A DNA stretch of 5,931 nucleotides from Bacillota bacterium (GCA_023425285.1 JAFACY010000286.1:1-5931), one strand, 5' to 3'. Positions 1-5,494 are shown, counted from the first letter of the stretch. Made by a program: numbers and translations. Notes: generated by a model not told the origin, from the letters alone.

Positions 1-806
1 AACTGGAAAACGATAACGGAAAGGTTACCGACAAATCAATTTCCATATTTTCAGATATAGTGGACGAATTAATAACAGAAATATTATATAAAAAAGAGCT
101 CACAAATAATGTTATGATTTTCAGAAATCACGATGAATATACATATCAACACTGCCTGAGCGTAGCAAATCTGAGCATCTCTACAGGTATATCTCTCGGG
201 ATGAAAAATGAAGCGCTCCACGATTTAGGTATGGCGGGCTTCCTCCATGATATTGGTAAAATTTTTATACCGAAAGAAATTCTTAACAAGAATGGTAAGC
301 TCACAGAAAGTGAATTCGGACTGATGAAAAAGCATCCCTTCTCTGCGGTTAGCATGCTGAATGGTCTGTTATCCAAAGAAATCCTTGACGGAGTCGGAGC
401 GCACCATGAGAAATTTGACGGCACCGGCTACCCTTACGGTAAAAAAGGAAATGACATAAGCTTGTACGGTAGAATATTGGCGGTTTGTGACGTATATCAT
501 GCCTTGACCTCAAACCGATCCTACAGAAAGCCGTGCTTTCCGTCCGAAGCTATGGAATACCTGATGGGTAATGCTGAGAGACACTTTGATTACAATATTT
601 TAAATATATTTCTGAAAAGCGTGGTTGCTTTTCCTGTGGGTACATATGTAAAGCTGAGCAACAAGCTGAACGGTATAGTAATAAAAAACAATCCTGAAAA
701 TAATCTAAGACCTGTTATAAGATTATTGAACAATGACGATACCGCAGGTGAGGAAATTAATTTATTTGATAACCGCAAATATATGAATGTTACAATAATT
801 GCATAA
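1..806 (+). CDS. HD-GYP domain protein, probable cyclic-di-GMP phosphodiesterase (5' end outside window)
   Basis: HD-GYP proteins hydrolyse the second messenger c-di-GMP to pGpG or GMP in the cytoplasm. The frame is open from base 3 to the TAA at 804-806 (267 codons visible). A GTG at 60 is in frame, but 19 sense codons precede it without a stop, it has no Shine-Dalgarno site, and they read like the usual region before an HD-GYP domain; the true start is therefore probably upstream of the window. Visible signatures are YTYQH (first metal-binding His), HDIGK with the HD pair at 246-251, KKHP, AHHEKFDGTGYP with HH at 402-407 and GYP at 426-434, and the ALTSNRSYR stretch after the conserved Asp of AVCDVYHAL. 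All the expected metal ligands are present, so the domain should be active. After the domain comes a segment (FPVGTYVKLSN, then GIVIKNN and RPVIRLL) common at the end of clostridial HD-GYP proteins. Any N-terminal sensor domain is outside the window. No terminator is seen before the next gene, 93 nt away. Confidence 0.93.
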   Translation, partial: LENDNGKVTDKSISIFSDIVDELITEILYKKELTNNVMIFRNHDEYTYQHCLSVANLSISTGISLGMKNEALHDLGMAGFLHDIGKIFIPKEILNKNGKLTESEFGLMKKHPFSAVSMLNGLLSKEILDGVGAHHEKFDGTGYPYGKKGNDISLYGRILAVCDVYHALTSNRSYRKPCFPSEAMEYLMGNAERHFDYNILNIFLKSVVAFPVGTYVKLSNKLNGIVIKNNPENNLRPVIRLLNNDDTAGEEINLFDNRKYMNVTIIA

Positions 807-822
807 ATTGCAGATTAAACAA

Positions 823-832
823 CTTGTACAAG
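823..832. other. 10-bp perfect palindrome in the gap before the 5'-nucleotidase gene
   Basis: CTTGTACAAG reads the same on both strands and lies 17 nt after the HD-GYP stop codon and 67 nt before the 5'-nucleotidase start. It could be half of an operator or a chance palindrome. I could not place a convincing -35/-10 pair around it, and it matches no operator I know. The rest of this gap is very AT-rich. Confidence 0.25.
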
Positions 833-888
833 GGTATATTTTATAGTGTTACATAAAAATATAGAAATAATAAAATTAAAAATTAGCA

Positions 889-894
889 TGGAGG
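889..894 (+). promoter_or_regulatory. Ribosome-binding site that fixes the 5'-nucleotidase start at 900
   Basis: TGGAGG lies 5 nt before ATG 900, followed directly by a typical signal peptide (MKKKVLSLF). In-frame alternatives are GTG at 846 and ATG at 888. Neither has a Shine-Dalgarno site, and both would put a lysine- and isoleucine-rich extension ahead of the signal peptide. ATG 900 is therefore preferred. Confidence 0.85.
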
Positions 895-899
895 TAAGT

Positions 900-2648
900 A
901 TGAAGAAAAAGGTTTTAAGTTTATTCTTAGTAACATTATTGGTTCTAAGCAGTTTCAGTCTTGCATTTGCGGCTGAAAGCACCGAAACTACAAGAATTAC
1001 TATTATCCACACTAATGACACGCACGCGAGAGTAATGGGTACAGACACTGAAATCGGATTTGCAAGAATAGCCACACTCATCAGGGAAACAAAGGAAGTA
1101 AACCCTAACACACTTGTTCTTGATGCCGGGGACACACTGCATGGTATGCCCATTATTAACATAAGCAAGGGTGAAAACGCATTGAAGGTTTTAGCCGCTG
1201 CAGGATATGATTACATGACAATCGGAAATCATGACTTCAACTACGGACAGGAAAGATTGATGGAATTAAAGGCTATGTCCGAAGTTGACATGATAAGTGC
1301 CAATGTATTTAATGAAAAGGGAGAAAGCATGTTCACTCCATATGTCATTAAAGAAATCGGCGGATTAAAAGTCGGGATATTCGGGTTGACCACTCCTGAA
1401 ACAGCATATAAAACAAGCCCAAGCAACGTTGTAGGCATAACATTTGCGGATTCCATAGATATATCCAAAAAAATGGTTGAAGAATTAAGGGATAAAACAG
1501 ACATAATCATTGCACTTGCACACATAGGTCTGGATGAGAGCTCAGTAATAACATCAAAGCAAATTGCCGAAAAGGTTGAAGGTATAGACGTAATCATAGA
1601 CGGACACAGCCATCATGCTTTAAATGAGGGTCTTGTTGTAAACGGTACTCTTATTGCACAAGCAGGCAATTACAGTCAGAATTTAGGTTTTGTAAATATA
1701 GATTTTCAAAACGGTCAGGTAGTAAATAAAACAGCAGAATTGGTTCCTGCTCAGTCAGTTAAAGAAACTGCAGCAGATGCTGACGTAGCTAAAATACTTG
1801 ATGAAGTAAACGAAGCTAACAAAGAGGTTTTCAGCAAGGTTGTTGCTTCAACTGATATATTCTTAGACGGTGTAAGAGAAAACGTAAGAACAAAGGAAAC
1901 AAATTTAGGTAATTTATCCGCAGATGCGGTAAGAGCTGCTGCCGGTTCAGATATAGGTTTTGTAAACGGCGGAAATATAAGAGTTTCTCTCGAAATAGGA
2001 GATATAACCTTCGGAAGACTTGCTGAATTATTCCCGTTTGGAAACACCGTACAGGTTAAGAAAATCACAGGCGAAGATTTAGTAAAGGTTTTAGAGCACT
2101 CAGTAAGCGGATATCCTGCTGCTCAGGGAGGCTTCCTGCATGTGAGCGGAATGACATTTGTATTTGATCCGTCCAAGGACGTCGGCTCAAGAGTTGTTGA
2201 AGTAACCGTAGGCGATAAAGCATTAGATACAAATGCTGAATATACAGTAGCAATCAATGACTTCTTAGGCATAGGCGGAGACGGATACGAAGTATTTAAA
2301 AATTATCCGATTCACGGAGAAGTTGGTACATATGAGGAAGTATTCGCAGAATACTTAAATACTAACGGAACAAAGGGCAGCGAGGTTTCGGGAAGAATTA
2401 CCGTGAAAGAAACACCGGTTGAAGAACCTGCTCCTGTTGAGCCTGCACCGGTTGAACCCGCACCTGTAGATCCGGCTCCTGTTGTACCTGCTCCGGCAGA
2501 TGAAATTTACATAGTTGTTCCCGGCGATGTTTTATGGAAAATCGCCGCAAAATACAGCATGACATGGGAAGAATTAGCAAAGCACAACAATTTGGCTAAT
2601 CCACACCTGATATTCCCAAGCCAGACTTTAAAAGTACCGACCAAGTAA
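900..2648 (+). CDS. Exported 5'-nucleotidase / UDP-sugar hydrolase family protein with LysM wall-binding domain
   Basis: The 582-residue product belongs to the UshA/YfkN family, which removes phosphate from extracellular nucleotides (some members also split UDP-sugars or cyclic nucleotides). Residues 1-24 are a signal peptide: lysines, a hydrophobic core, then AFA|A as a type I cleavage site. The metallophosphatase domain shows its metal motifs in order: NDTH (D40, H42), DAGDT (D78), GNHD (N110, H111), AHIG (H208) and GHSHH (235-239). The 5'-nucleotidase C-terminal domain follows, with VNGGNIR (N356-R361), PFGNTV (FGN 380-382), ITGEDL and NDFLGIGGDGY (453-463); F380 and F455 are likely to stack on the base, as the two phenylalanines do in UshA. 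A Pro-Ala-Pro linker (509-533) leads to one LysM domain (about 536-582), which binds peptidoglycan, so the enzyme is probably held in the cell wall and may scavenge phosphate and nucleosides. Exact substrate is unknown. It may be transcribed with the HD-GYP gene or from its own unseen promoter, and it ends at a strong terminator. Confidence 0.95.
   Translation: MKKKVLSLFLVTLLVLSSFSLAFAAESTETTRITIIHTNDTHARVMGTDTEIGFARIATLIRETKEVNPNTLVLDAGDTLHGMPIINISKGENALKVLAAAGYDYMTIGNHDFNYGQERLMELKAMSEVDMISANVFNEKGESMFTPYVIKEIGGLKVGIFGLTTPETAYKTSPSNVVGITFADSIDISKKMVEELRDKTDIIIALAHIGLDESSVITSKQIAEKVEGIDVIIDGHSHHALNEGLVVNGTLIAQAGNYSQNLGFVNIDFQNGQVVNKTAELVPAQSVKETAADADVAKILDEVNEANKEVFSKVVASTDIFLDGVRENVRTKETNLGNLSADAVRAAAGSDIGFVNGGNIRVSLEIGDITFGRLAELFPFGNTVQVKKITGEDLVKVLEHSVSGYPAAQGGFLHVSGMTFVFDPSKDVGSRVVEVTVGDKALDTNAEYTVAINDFLGIGGDGYEVFKNYPIHGEVGTYEEVFAEYLNTNGTKGSEVSGRITVKETPVEEPAPVEPAPVEPAPVDPAPVVPAPADEIYIVVPGDVLWKIAAKYSMTWEELAKHNNLANPHLIFPSQTLKVPTK
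2424..2498 (+). repeat. Five tandem 15-bp units encoding a [E/D/V]-PAP-[V/A] linker
   Basis: The units start at 2424, 2439, 2454, 2469 and 2484 and encode EPAPV, EPAPV, EPAPV, DPAPV and VPAPA. They form an extended, proline-rich spacer between the catalytic domains and the LysM domain, as is usual in wall-bound proteins. No two units share the same DNA: proline is CCT, CCG or CCC, alanine is GCT or GCA, and glutamate is GAA or GAG. The protein repeat is therefore better preserved than the DNA repeat. Confidence 0.9.
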
Positions 2649-2676
2649 CAATAGAATTGCAATTGAATAAAAATTG

Positions 2677-2701
2677 AAAAAGGCGCAAAGCGCCTTTTTT
2701 T
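2677..2701. terminator. Bidirectional intrinsic terminator between convergent genes
   Basis: GGCGC (2682-2686), loop AAA and GCGCC (2690-2694) form a 5-bp GC stem. It is extended by five A (2677-2681) before and seven T (2695-2701) after. On the + strand it ends the 5'-nucleotidase transcript 29 nt after its stop. Read on the - strand it has a GC stem followed by five U, so it can also end the facing phosphoesterase transcript, whose stop codon is at 2715-2717. Confidence 0.93.
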
Positions 2702-2714
2702 AATCCATAGCCAG

Positions 2715-3545
2715 TCAATTGCCTAACGTAATCACCGTCAGCTCAGGGACTGCCATGAAGCGCATGGGTATCTGTGATGTTCCGAGACCTATGTTTACAT
2801 AGAGTTTTGTCTGTCTGAAATTGTCAAAGCTGTAAAGTCCTCTTGTATATTTTTTTGCCAATAACGGCAATGAATCCAGAAACGGTAAATTTATCTGTCC
2901 TCCGTGACTGTGTCCGGATAAAAACAAATCCGCATCGTATTCCAGCAAGAAATCAATTACATCCGGCTCATGGCTCAGTACTATATTGTATCTGTCTTTA
3001 TCGAGCATTCCCGTAATTGTTTCTCTGTCATAATCTCCGAATATTGAATCGTCCATACCTATAATATTTATGTTGTAATCATTTAATTGTATTTTTTCAT
3101 TTTTAAGCAGCATAAAACCGCTGTTCTCCATTATCTGAGCATAAACTCTTTCCGCACCTCCACCGTAATCATGATTCCCGTATACGGCATATTTTCCTGA
3201 AGGTGCTTTGATCTCACTCAATATTTCCCATATTTCATTTATATTGTCCTTATTTTCGTAGGTATTAAATTCATCTATCAAATCTCCGCCGAATACAACT
3301 ATGTCCGCAGCTTCCTCATTTATCCTTTCAACAGCTCTTTTCAGGTCATTTTCGTCAAAGTGACTTGATATGTGTGTGTCGGAGAACAGGAGGATTTTCA
3401 ATTTATCCGCGTCTTCATTCAATAAACTGCTGCTAATATTTTCATATTGCACCGTTAGCAAATTCGGTTCTATAAATCTTGCATATATAAGGGCTGAAAA
3501 GACTATGAATATAACTATAAATATAAAGCTGAATATTTTTTTCAC
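2715..3545 (-). CDS. Membrane-anchored calcineurin-like metallophosphoesterase (YkuE/YaeI type)
   Basis: The 276-residue product is a binuclear metal phosphoesterase of the YkuE/YaeI group, often annotated as acting on phospholipid head groups; its real substrate is unknown. Residues 4-22 are a hydrophobic anchor after MKK. There is no twin-arginine motif and no clear cleavage site, so the catalytic part probably stays attached to the outer face of the membrane. Motifs in order are FSDTH (D56, H58), GGDLID (D88), YGNHDYGGG (N124, H125), LSHEPD (H192) and SGHSHGGQ (H212, H214), which is a complete ligand set. The start is GTG at 3545-3543, with AGGGAG 8 nt upstream. The gene converges on the 5'-nucleotidase gene and shares its terminator. 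Upstream, veg lies on the same strand, but a terminator intervenes, so the two are probably separate transcripts. A weak - strand -10-like TATACT at 3581-3576 lacks a good -35. Confidence 0.93.
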   Translation of the reverse strand: MKKIFSFIFIVIFIVFSALIYARFIEPNLLTVQYENISSSLLNEDADKLKILLFSDTHISSHFDENDLKRAVERINEEAADIVVFGGDLIDEFNTYENKDNINEIWEILSEIKAPSGKYAVYGNHDYGGGAERVYAQIMENSGFMLLKNEKIQLNDYNINIIGMDDSIFGDYDRETITGMLDKDRYNIVLSHEPDVIDFLLEYDADLFLSGHSHGGQINLPFLDSLPLLAKKYTRGLYSFDNFRQTKLYVNIGLGTSQIPMRFMAVPELTVITLGN

Positions 3546-3553
3546 TTAAACTG

Positions 3554-3559
3554 CTCCCT
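3554..3559 (-). promoter_or_regulatory. Ribosome-binding site for the GTG start of the phosphoesterase
   Basis: On the - strand AGGGAG occupies 3559-3554, with 8 nt between it and the GTG at 3545-3543. This supports GTG as the start; the MKK plus hydrophobic stretch that follows also fits a natural N-terminus. Confidence 0.8.
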
Positions 3560-3594
3560 GACAAAATTCATTATGAGTATATCAAAATCATATA

Positions 3595-3657
3595 AAAAAA
3601 TAAAGCTAAACTTGTTGGTAAAATTTTTTTAATAATTTCAAGTTTACTTTATTTTTT
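3595..3657 (-). terminator. AT-rich hairpin terminator of veg
   Basis: Arms 3595-3614 and 3639-3657 pair over 19 bp with one unpaired C at 3606, and the loop is 24 nt. On the - strand the hairpin begins 10 nt after the veg stop codon (3668) and the stem runs straight into a U-rich tail (TTTATTTTTTTATA). The stem is poor in GC, so efficiency may be modest. It lies between veg and the phosphoesterase gene. Confidence 0.7.
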
Positions 3658-3667
3658 CAGTTCATAT

Positions 3668-3925
3668 TTACACGATTTGTCTTTCTTCTTCATCACATAT
3701 GTAAAACTCAACGCAGCTGGTTAAAATGTCAATATAGTTAAATGATACTACTCTTCTTGATCCGTTGTTTTCAACGTGGACAGTAAAAATAGACGGATAC
3801 GTATCGGCAATTATACCTTCTCTGACAGGTGATCTGCTTTTACCCTTTTTTACTTTAAATTTTACTTTTTTCCCAACACAGTCTTCGACTAATCCCTTGA
3901 CTCTCGTAACTGAACTAATTGTCAA
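3668..3925 (-). CDS. veg: Veg family protein (DUF1021)
   Basis: The 85-residue product aligns by eye along nearly its whole length with Bacillus subtilis Veg (86 residues). Key matches are GKKVKFK (Veg GKRLTLK), REGIIADTYPSIF (RSGILAETYPSVF), RVVSFNYIDILT (RVSYSYADILT) and the VE that follows. In B. subtilis, Veg is a small, strongly expressed protein that stimulates biofilm matrix gene expression, reportedly by acting on SinR; whether that role holds in other Firmicutes is not known. The start is TTG at 3925-3923, supported by GAAGGTG 5 nt upstream and by the N-terminal length, which puts the conserved GK at residue 18, against 17 in B. subtilis. The residue after the conserved block (CVEFYICDEEERQIV) differs from B. 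subtilis, as is usual for this variable tail. It is transcribed away from the corA unit. Confidence 0.92.
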   Translation of the reverse strand: MTISSVTRVKGLVEDCVGKKVKFKVKKGKSRSPVREGIIADTYPSIFTVHVENNGSRRVVSFNYIDILTSCVEFYICDEEERQIV

Positions 3926-3930
3926 AAAAT

Positions 3931-3937
3931 CACCTTC
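3931..3937 (-). promoter_or_regulatory. Ribosome-binding site for the TTG start of veg
   Basis: GAAGGTG on the - strand (3937-3931) lies 5 nt before TTG 3925-3923. A GTG inside this site (3933-3931) is out of frame and meets a stop after three codons, so TTG is the only reasonable start. Confidence 0.75.
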
Positions 3938-3965
3938 TAATCAATATTAAATGAAAAGTGAGGAA

Positions 3966-3995
3966 ATATTATTCATTTAACGATAGCATTGCCAA
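3966..3995 (-). promoter_or_regulatory. Probable sigma-A promoter of veg
   Basis: On the - strand, TTGGCA (3995-3990) is followed after 18 nt by TAATAT (3971-3966). Transcription would start near 3959 and give a leader of about 33 nt that carries the veg ribosome-binding site. The spacer is one base longer than the ideal 17. The B. subtilis veg promoter is known to be strong; strength here cannot be judged. Confidence 0.5.
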
Positions 3996-4042
3996 AATAA
4001 TAAAAAATATGTACCGTTTCTTAATTTTGCTCTATTTTTGTC

Positions 4043-4071
4043 TTGCAAATACCTCTCAAATGGAATATTAT
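4043..4071 (+). promoter_or_regulatory. Sigma-A-like promoter of the corA unit
   Basis: TTGCAA (4043-4048), a spacer of exactly 17 nt and TATTAT (4066-4071) make a good housekeeping promoter. Transcription would begin near 4078, giving a leader of about 145 nt before corA. The leader contains the short ORF at 4108 and the hairpin at 4158-4195. The promoter is divergent from the veg promoter, with about 47 bp between the two -35 boxes. Confidence 0.65.
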
Positions 4072-4107
4072 AAATAAGCCGATAAAATATATAAAGGAGT
4101 GAAAGTA

Positions 4108-4188
4108 ATGGACGAGGTCCCTACGGTCAAACGTAACTATTTAACAGAACTGAATACTTCTCTATTACTATGCCTTTTAATTTGGTAA
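4108..4188 (+). CDS. 26-codon upstream ORF in the corA leader (possible leader peptide)
   Basis: ATG 4108 to TAA 4186-4188 encodes MDEVPTVKRN followed by YLTELNTSLLLCLLIW. The site AAAGGAG (4093-4099) sits 8 nt upstream, an ideal spacing and a better site than that of corA itself. It lies inside the predicted corA transcript, about 30 nt after the likely start point. The C-terminus is hydrophobic, with five leucines in the last nine residues. The stop codon is inside the right arm of the hairpin at 4158-4195, so a terminating ribosome would keep that hairpin open. I do not recognise the peptide. Salmonella corA and mgtA have regulatory leader ORFs (corL, mgtL), but no sequence similarity is evident. 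It could also be a free-standing small protein, or a chance ORF helped by a good Shine-Dalgarno site. Confidence 0.55.
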   Translation: MDEVPTVKRNYLTELNTSLLLCLLIW

Positions 4189-4195
4189 TAGAGAA
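4158..4195 (+). promoter_or_regulatory. Perfect 11-bp hairpin between the short ORF and corA
   Basis: TTCTCTATTAC (4158-4168) pairs perfectly with GTAATAGAGAA (4185-4195) around a 16-nt loop. The left arm lies in the coding part of the short ORF and the right arm holds its stop codon. No U tract follows, so it is not a simple intrinsic terminator, and the corA ribosome-binding site 16 nt downstream is not in the stem. It may act as a translation-coupled switch, an RNase site or an RNA-stability element. Confidence 0.55.
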
Positions 4196-4221
4196 AGACT
4201 ATTATTAAATTGAGGTGAAAA

Positions 4222-5157
4222 ATGCTTGATATATTCAAGACTATTGACGACACTCTTTTCACACTGGAAGAAATCGAAGACGGTGCATGGATTAATTTAG
4301 TTGATCCGACACCGGATGAATTGGATTTTATCGAAGATGAGCTTTCAGTTGACAGAGATTTTTTAAGAGCAGCTCTTGACGAAGAAGAATCTGCTCGTTT
4401 AGACACGGAAAATGACCAGGTACTGATACTGGTTGATACGCCTTATGTAGAAAAAACAGATGAACACATCATTTATGAAACTTTACCTTTAGGAATTATA
4501 ATTACAGATAAAAATATTATTACGGTGTGTTTAAAAAATTCCATCGTACTGGATCAATTTGAAAAAAACAGTATAAGAACTTTCTACACTTATAAAAAAT
4601 ACAGATTTTTATATCAGATACTTTACAAGAATGCACAGAGATACCTTTTGTATCTTAGACAAATAGACAGAATGAGCAATTACGTTGAAAAACAGCTTCA
4701 TGAATCCATGAAGAACAAGGAGCTCATCCAGCTCATGGATCTGGAAAAATCCCTGGTTTATATAACGACGGCATTAAGAGCAAACCAGGTTGTACTTGAA
4801 AAAATCCTTCGAATCAACATAATAAAAAAATATTCCGAGGATGAGGATTTGCTGGAAGATGTCATAATTGAAAACAAACAGGCTATTGAAATGGCAAACA
4901 TATACAGCGGAATTCTCAGCGGAACGATGGACGCATTTGCTTCCATCATATCAAATAACTTAAACATAGTGATGAAGCTCCTGACTTCCATTACTATTTT
5001 GATGGCAATACCGACCATGTTTTCAAGCTTCTTCGGTATGAATGTAATGAATCTGCCATTTGCAAATTCACCCTACGGCTTCTGGATAATCCTTGGGATA
5101 TCTGTTTTGACGTCAGGAGCTGTGGGCTTTGTATTAGCAAAAAAAGATTTATTTTAG
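4222..5157 (+). CDS. corA: CorA family magnesium/divalent metal transporter
   Basis: The 311-residue product has the size and layout of CorA, a homopentameric channel that takes up Mg2+ (also Co2+ or Ni2+). The N-terminal cytoplasmic domain is acidic and is followed by a long helical stretch (about residues 130-245) that would form the stalk helix. Near the C-terminus are two membrane helices, about 249-271 and 286-306. The GMN signature that forms the pore entrance is at 272-274 (FFGMNVMNLPF), and the protein ends with the basic KKDLF. The loop after GMN (VMNLPFANSPYG) lacks the MPEL of Thermotoga and enterobacterial CorA, which is common in Firmicute CorA-like proteins, so ion preference is not certain. 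ATG 4222 is preceded by GAGGTG with 4 nt between. The gene is the main cistron of a transcript with a 145-nt leader carrying a short ORF and a hairpin, and it ends 8 nt before a long perfect hairpin. Confidence 0.94.
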   Translation: MLDIFKTIDDTLFTLEEIEDGAWINLVDPTPDELDFIEDELSVDRDFLRAALDEEESARLDTENDQVLILVDTPYVEKTDEHIIYETLPLGIIITDKNIITVCLKNSIVLDQFEKNSIRTFYTYKKYRFLYQILYKNAQRYLLYLRQIDRMSNYVEKQLHESMKNKELIQLMDLEKSLVYITTALRANQVVLEKILRINIIKKYSEDEDLLEDVIIENKQAIEMANIYSGILSGTMDAFASIISNNLNIVMKLLTSITILMAIPTMFSSFFGMNVMNLPFANSPYGFWIILGISVLTSGAVGFVLAKKDLF

Positions 5158-5164
5158 ATATCAA

Positions 5165-5223
5165 AAAATGAATAGCACCCGGTTTCATCAATTACACACC
5201 TGAAACCGGGTGCTATTCATTTT
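5165..5223. terminator. 23-bp perfect inverted repeat after corA, probable terminator
   Basis: Arms 5165-5187 and 5201-5223 are perfect reverse complements, with a 13-nt loop. The GC-rich core is GCACCCGG paired with CCGGGTGC, flanked by AT pairs. On the + strand only four T follow the core, and they are part of the stem. On the - strand the hairpin is followed by six T. It should stop transcription leaving corA and also transcripts coming from the right. The stem is much longer than an ordinary terminator needs. Confidence 0.75.
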
Positions 5224-5441
5224 GAAATTCACATTCTGCTTTTGGGGGAATCACCTCTTCCATATATGCAAAACATTCATTTTACTGAATACAGTATGTT
5301 TCATTTTAATAAAATTTAAACTTTCTTTATTTTATCCTATATATTCAATAAAATTTATGTTGTATTTATTATATACCCAACAAAAATTTTTTTAATCACA
5401 CTTTTGTATATTTTTTTCATTTTCTGCTCTATATTTTTAAG
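5224..5441. other. AT-rich gene-free stretch before ispE
   Basis: I see no gene here. A possible 61-codon frame (5210-5395) starts inside the hairpin, has no ribosome-binding site and is Phe/Leu/Ile-rich in the way random AT-rich DNA is. The stretch holds an 11-nt direct repeat AATAAAATTTA (5308-5318 and 5347-5357). It also has T tracts at 5387-5393, 5411-5417 and 5434-5438, spaced roughly two helical turns apart just upstream of the ispE promoter. These may bend the DNA or act as an UP-like element. Confidence 0.4.
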
Positions 5442-5470
5442 TTGTTAAAAAATGTTGATTGATGTATAAT
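5442..5470 (+). promoter_or_regulatory. Sigma-A promoter of ispE
   Basis: TTGTTA (5442-5447), a 17-nt spacer and a consensus TATAAT (5465-5470) form a strong promoter candidate. Transcription would start near 5477, leaving a leader of only about 15-25 nt depending on which ispE start codon is used. Confidence 0.75.
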
Positions 5471-5488
5471 TAATTAATCTTTTACGAA

Positions 5489-5494
5489 GAGGTG
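5489..5494 (+). promoter_or_regulatory. Ribosome-binding site of ispE, overlapping a candidate GTG start
   Basis: GAGGTG at 5489-5494 is the only good Shine-Dalgarno site near the ispE start. It contains the in-frame GTG 5492-5494, so it cannot serve that codon. It is 3 nt from ATA 5498 and 6 nt from ATC 5501, both in frame. This makes a rare ATC or ATA start possible. Confidence 0.6.

Noticed and set aside
846..899. GTG 846 start for the 5'-nucleotidase, giving 18 extra residues
   Set aside because: ATG 900 has TGGAGG at 5 nt and begins a normal signal peptide; the extension would bury it.
3765..3950. 61-codon + strand frame opposite veg
   Set aside because: It is antisense to a clear veg gene, has no family resemblance and no ribosome-binding site; it is a shadow of the true gene.
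4108..4128. Guanidine-II (mini-ykkC) riboswitch, because ACGA and ACGG both occur
   Set aside because: The bases around these tetranucleotides cannot form the required closing stems, and the downstream gene is a CorA transporter rather than a guanidine exporter.
4078..4221. M-box (ykoK) Mg2+ riboswitch in the corA leader
   Set aside because: The leader is too short and I see none of the conserved M-box blocks.
5233..5262. Strong-looking - strand Shine-Dalgarno GAAGAGGTG near 5253-5261
   Set aside because: Downstream frames on the - strand stop within about 14 codons and no plausible gene follows, so it looks accidental.
5308..5357. Direct repeat AATAAAATTTA as an attachment site or operator
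   Set aside because: The repeat is only 11 nt of pure A/T in a very AT-rich stretch, so chance is a sufficient explanation.
5210..5395. 61-codon + strand frame after corA
   Set aside because: It starts at a GTG inside the 23-bp hairpin, has no Shine-Dalgarno site, and its Phe/Leu/Ile-rich product is what AT-rich noncoding DNA gives.
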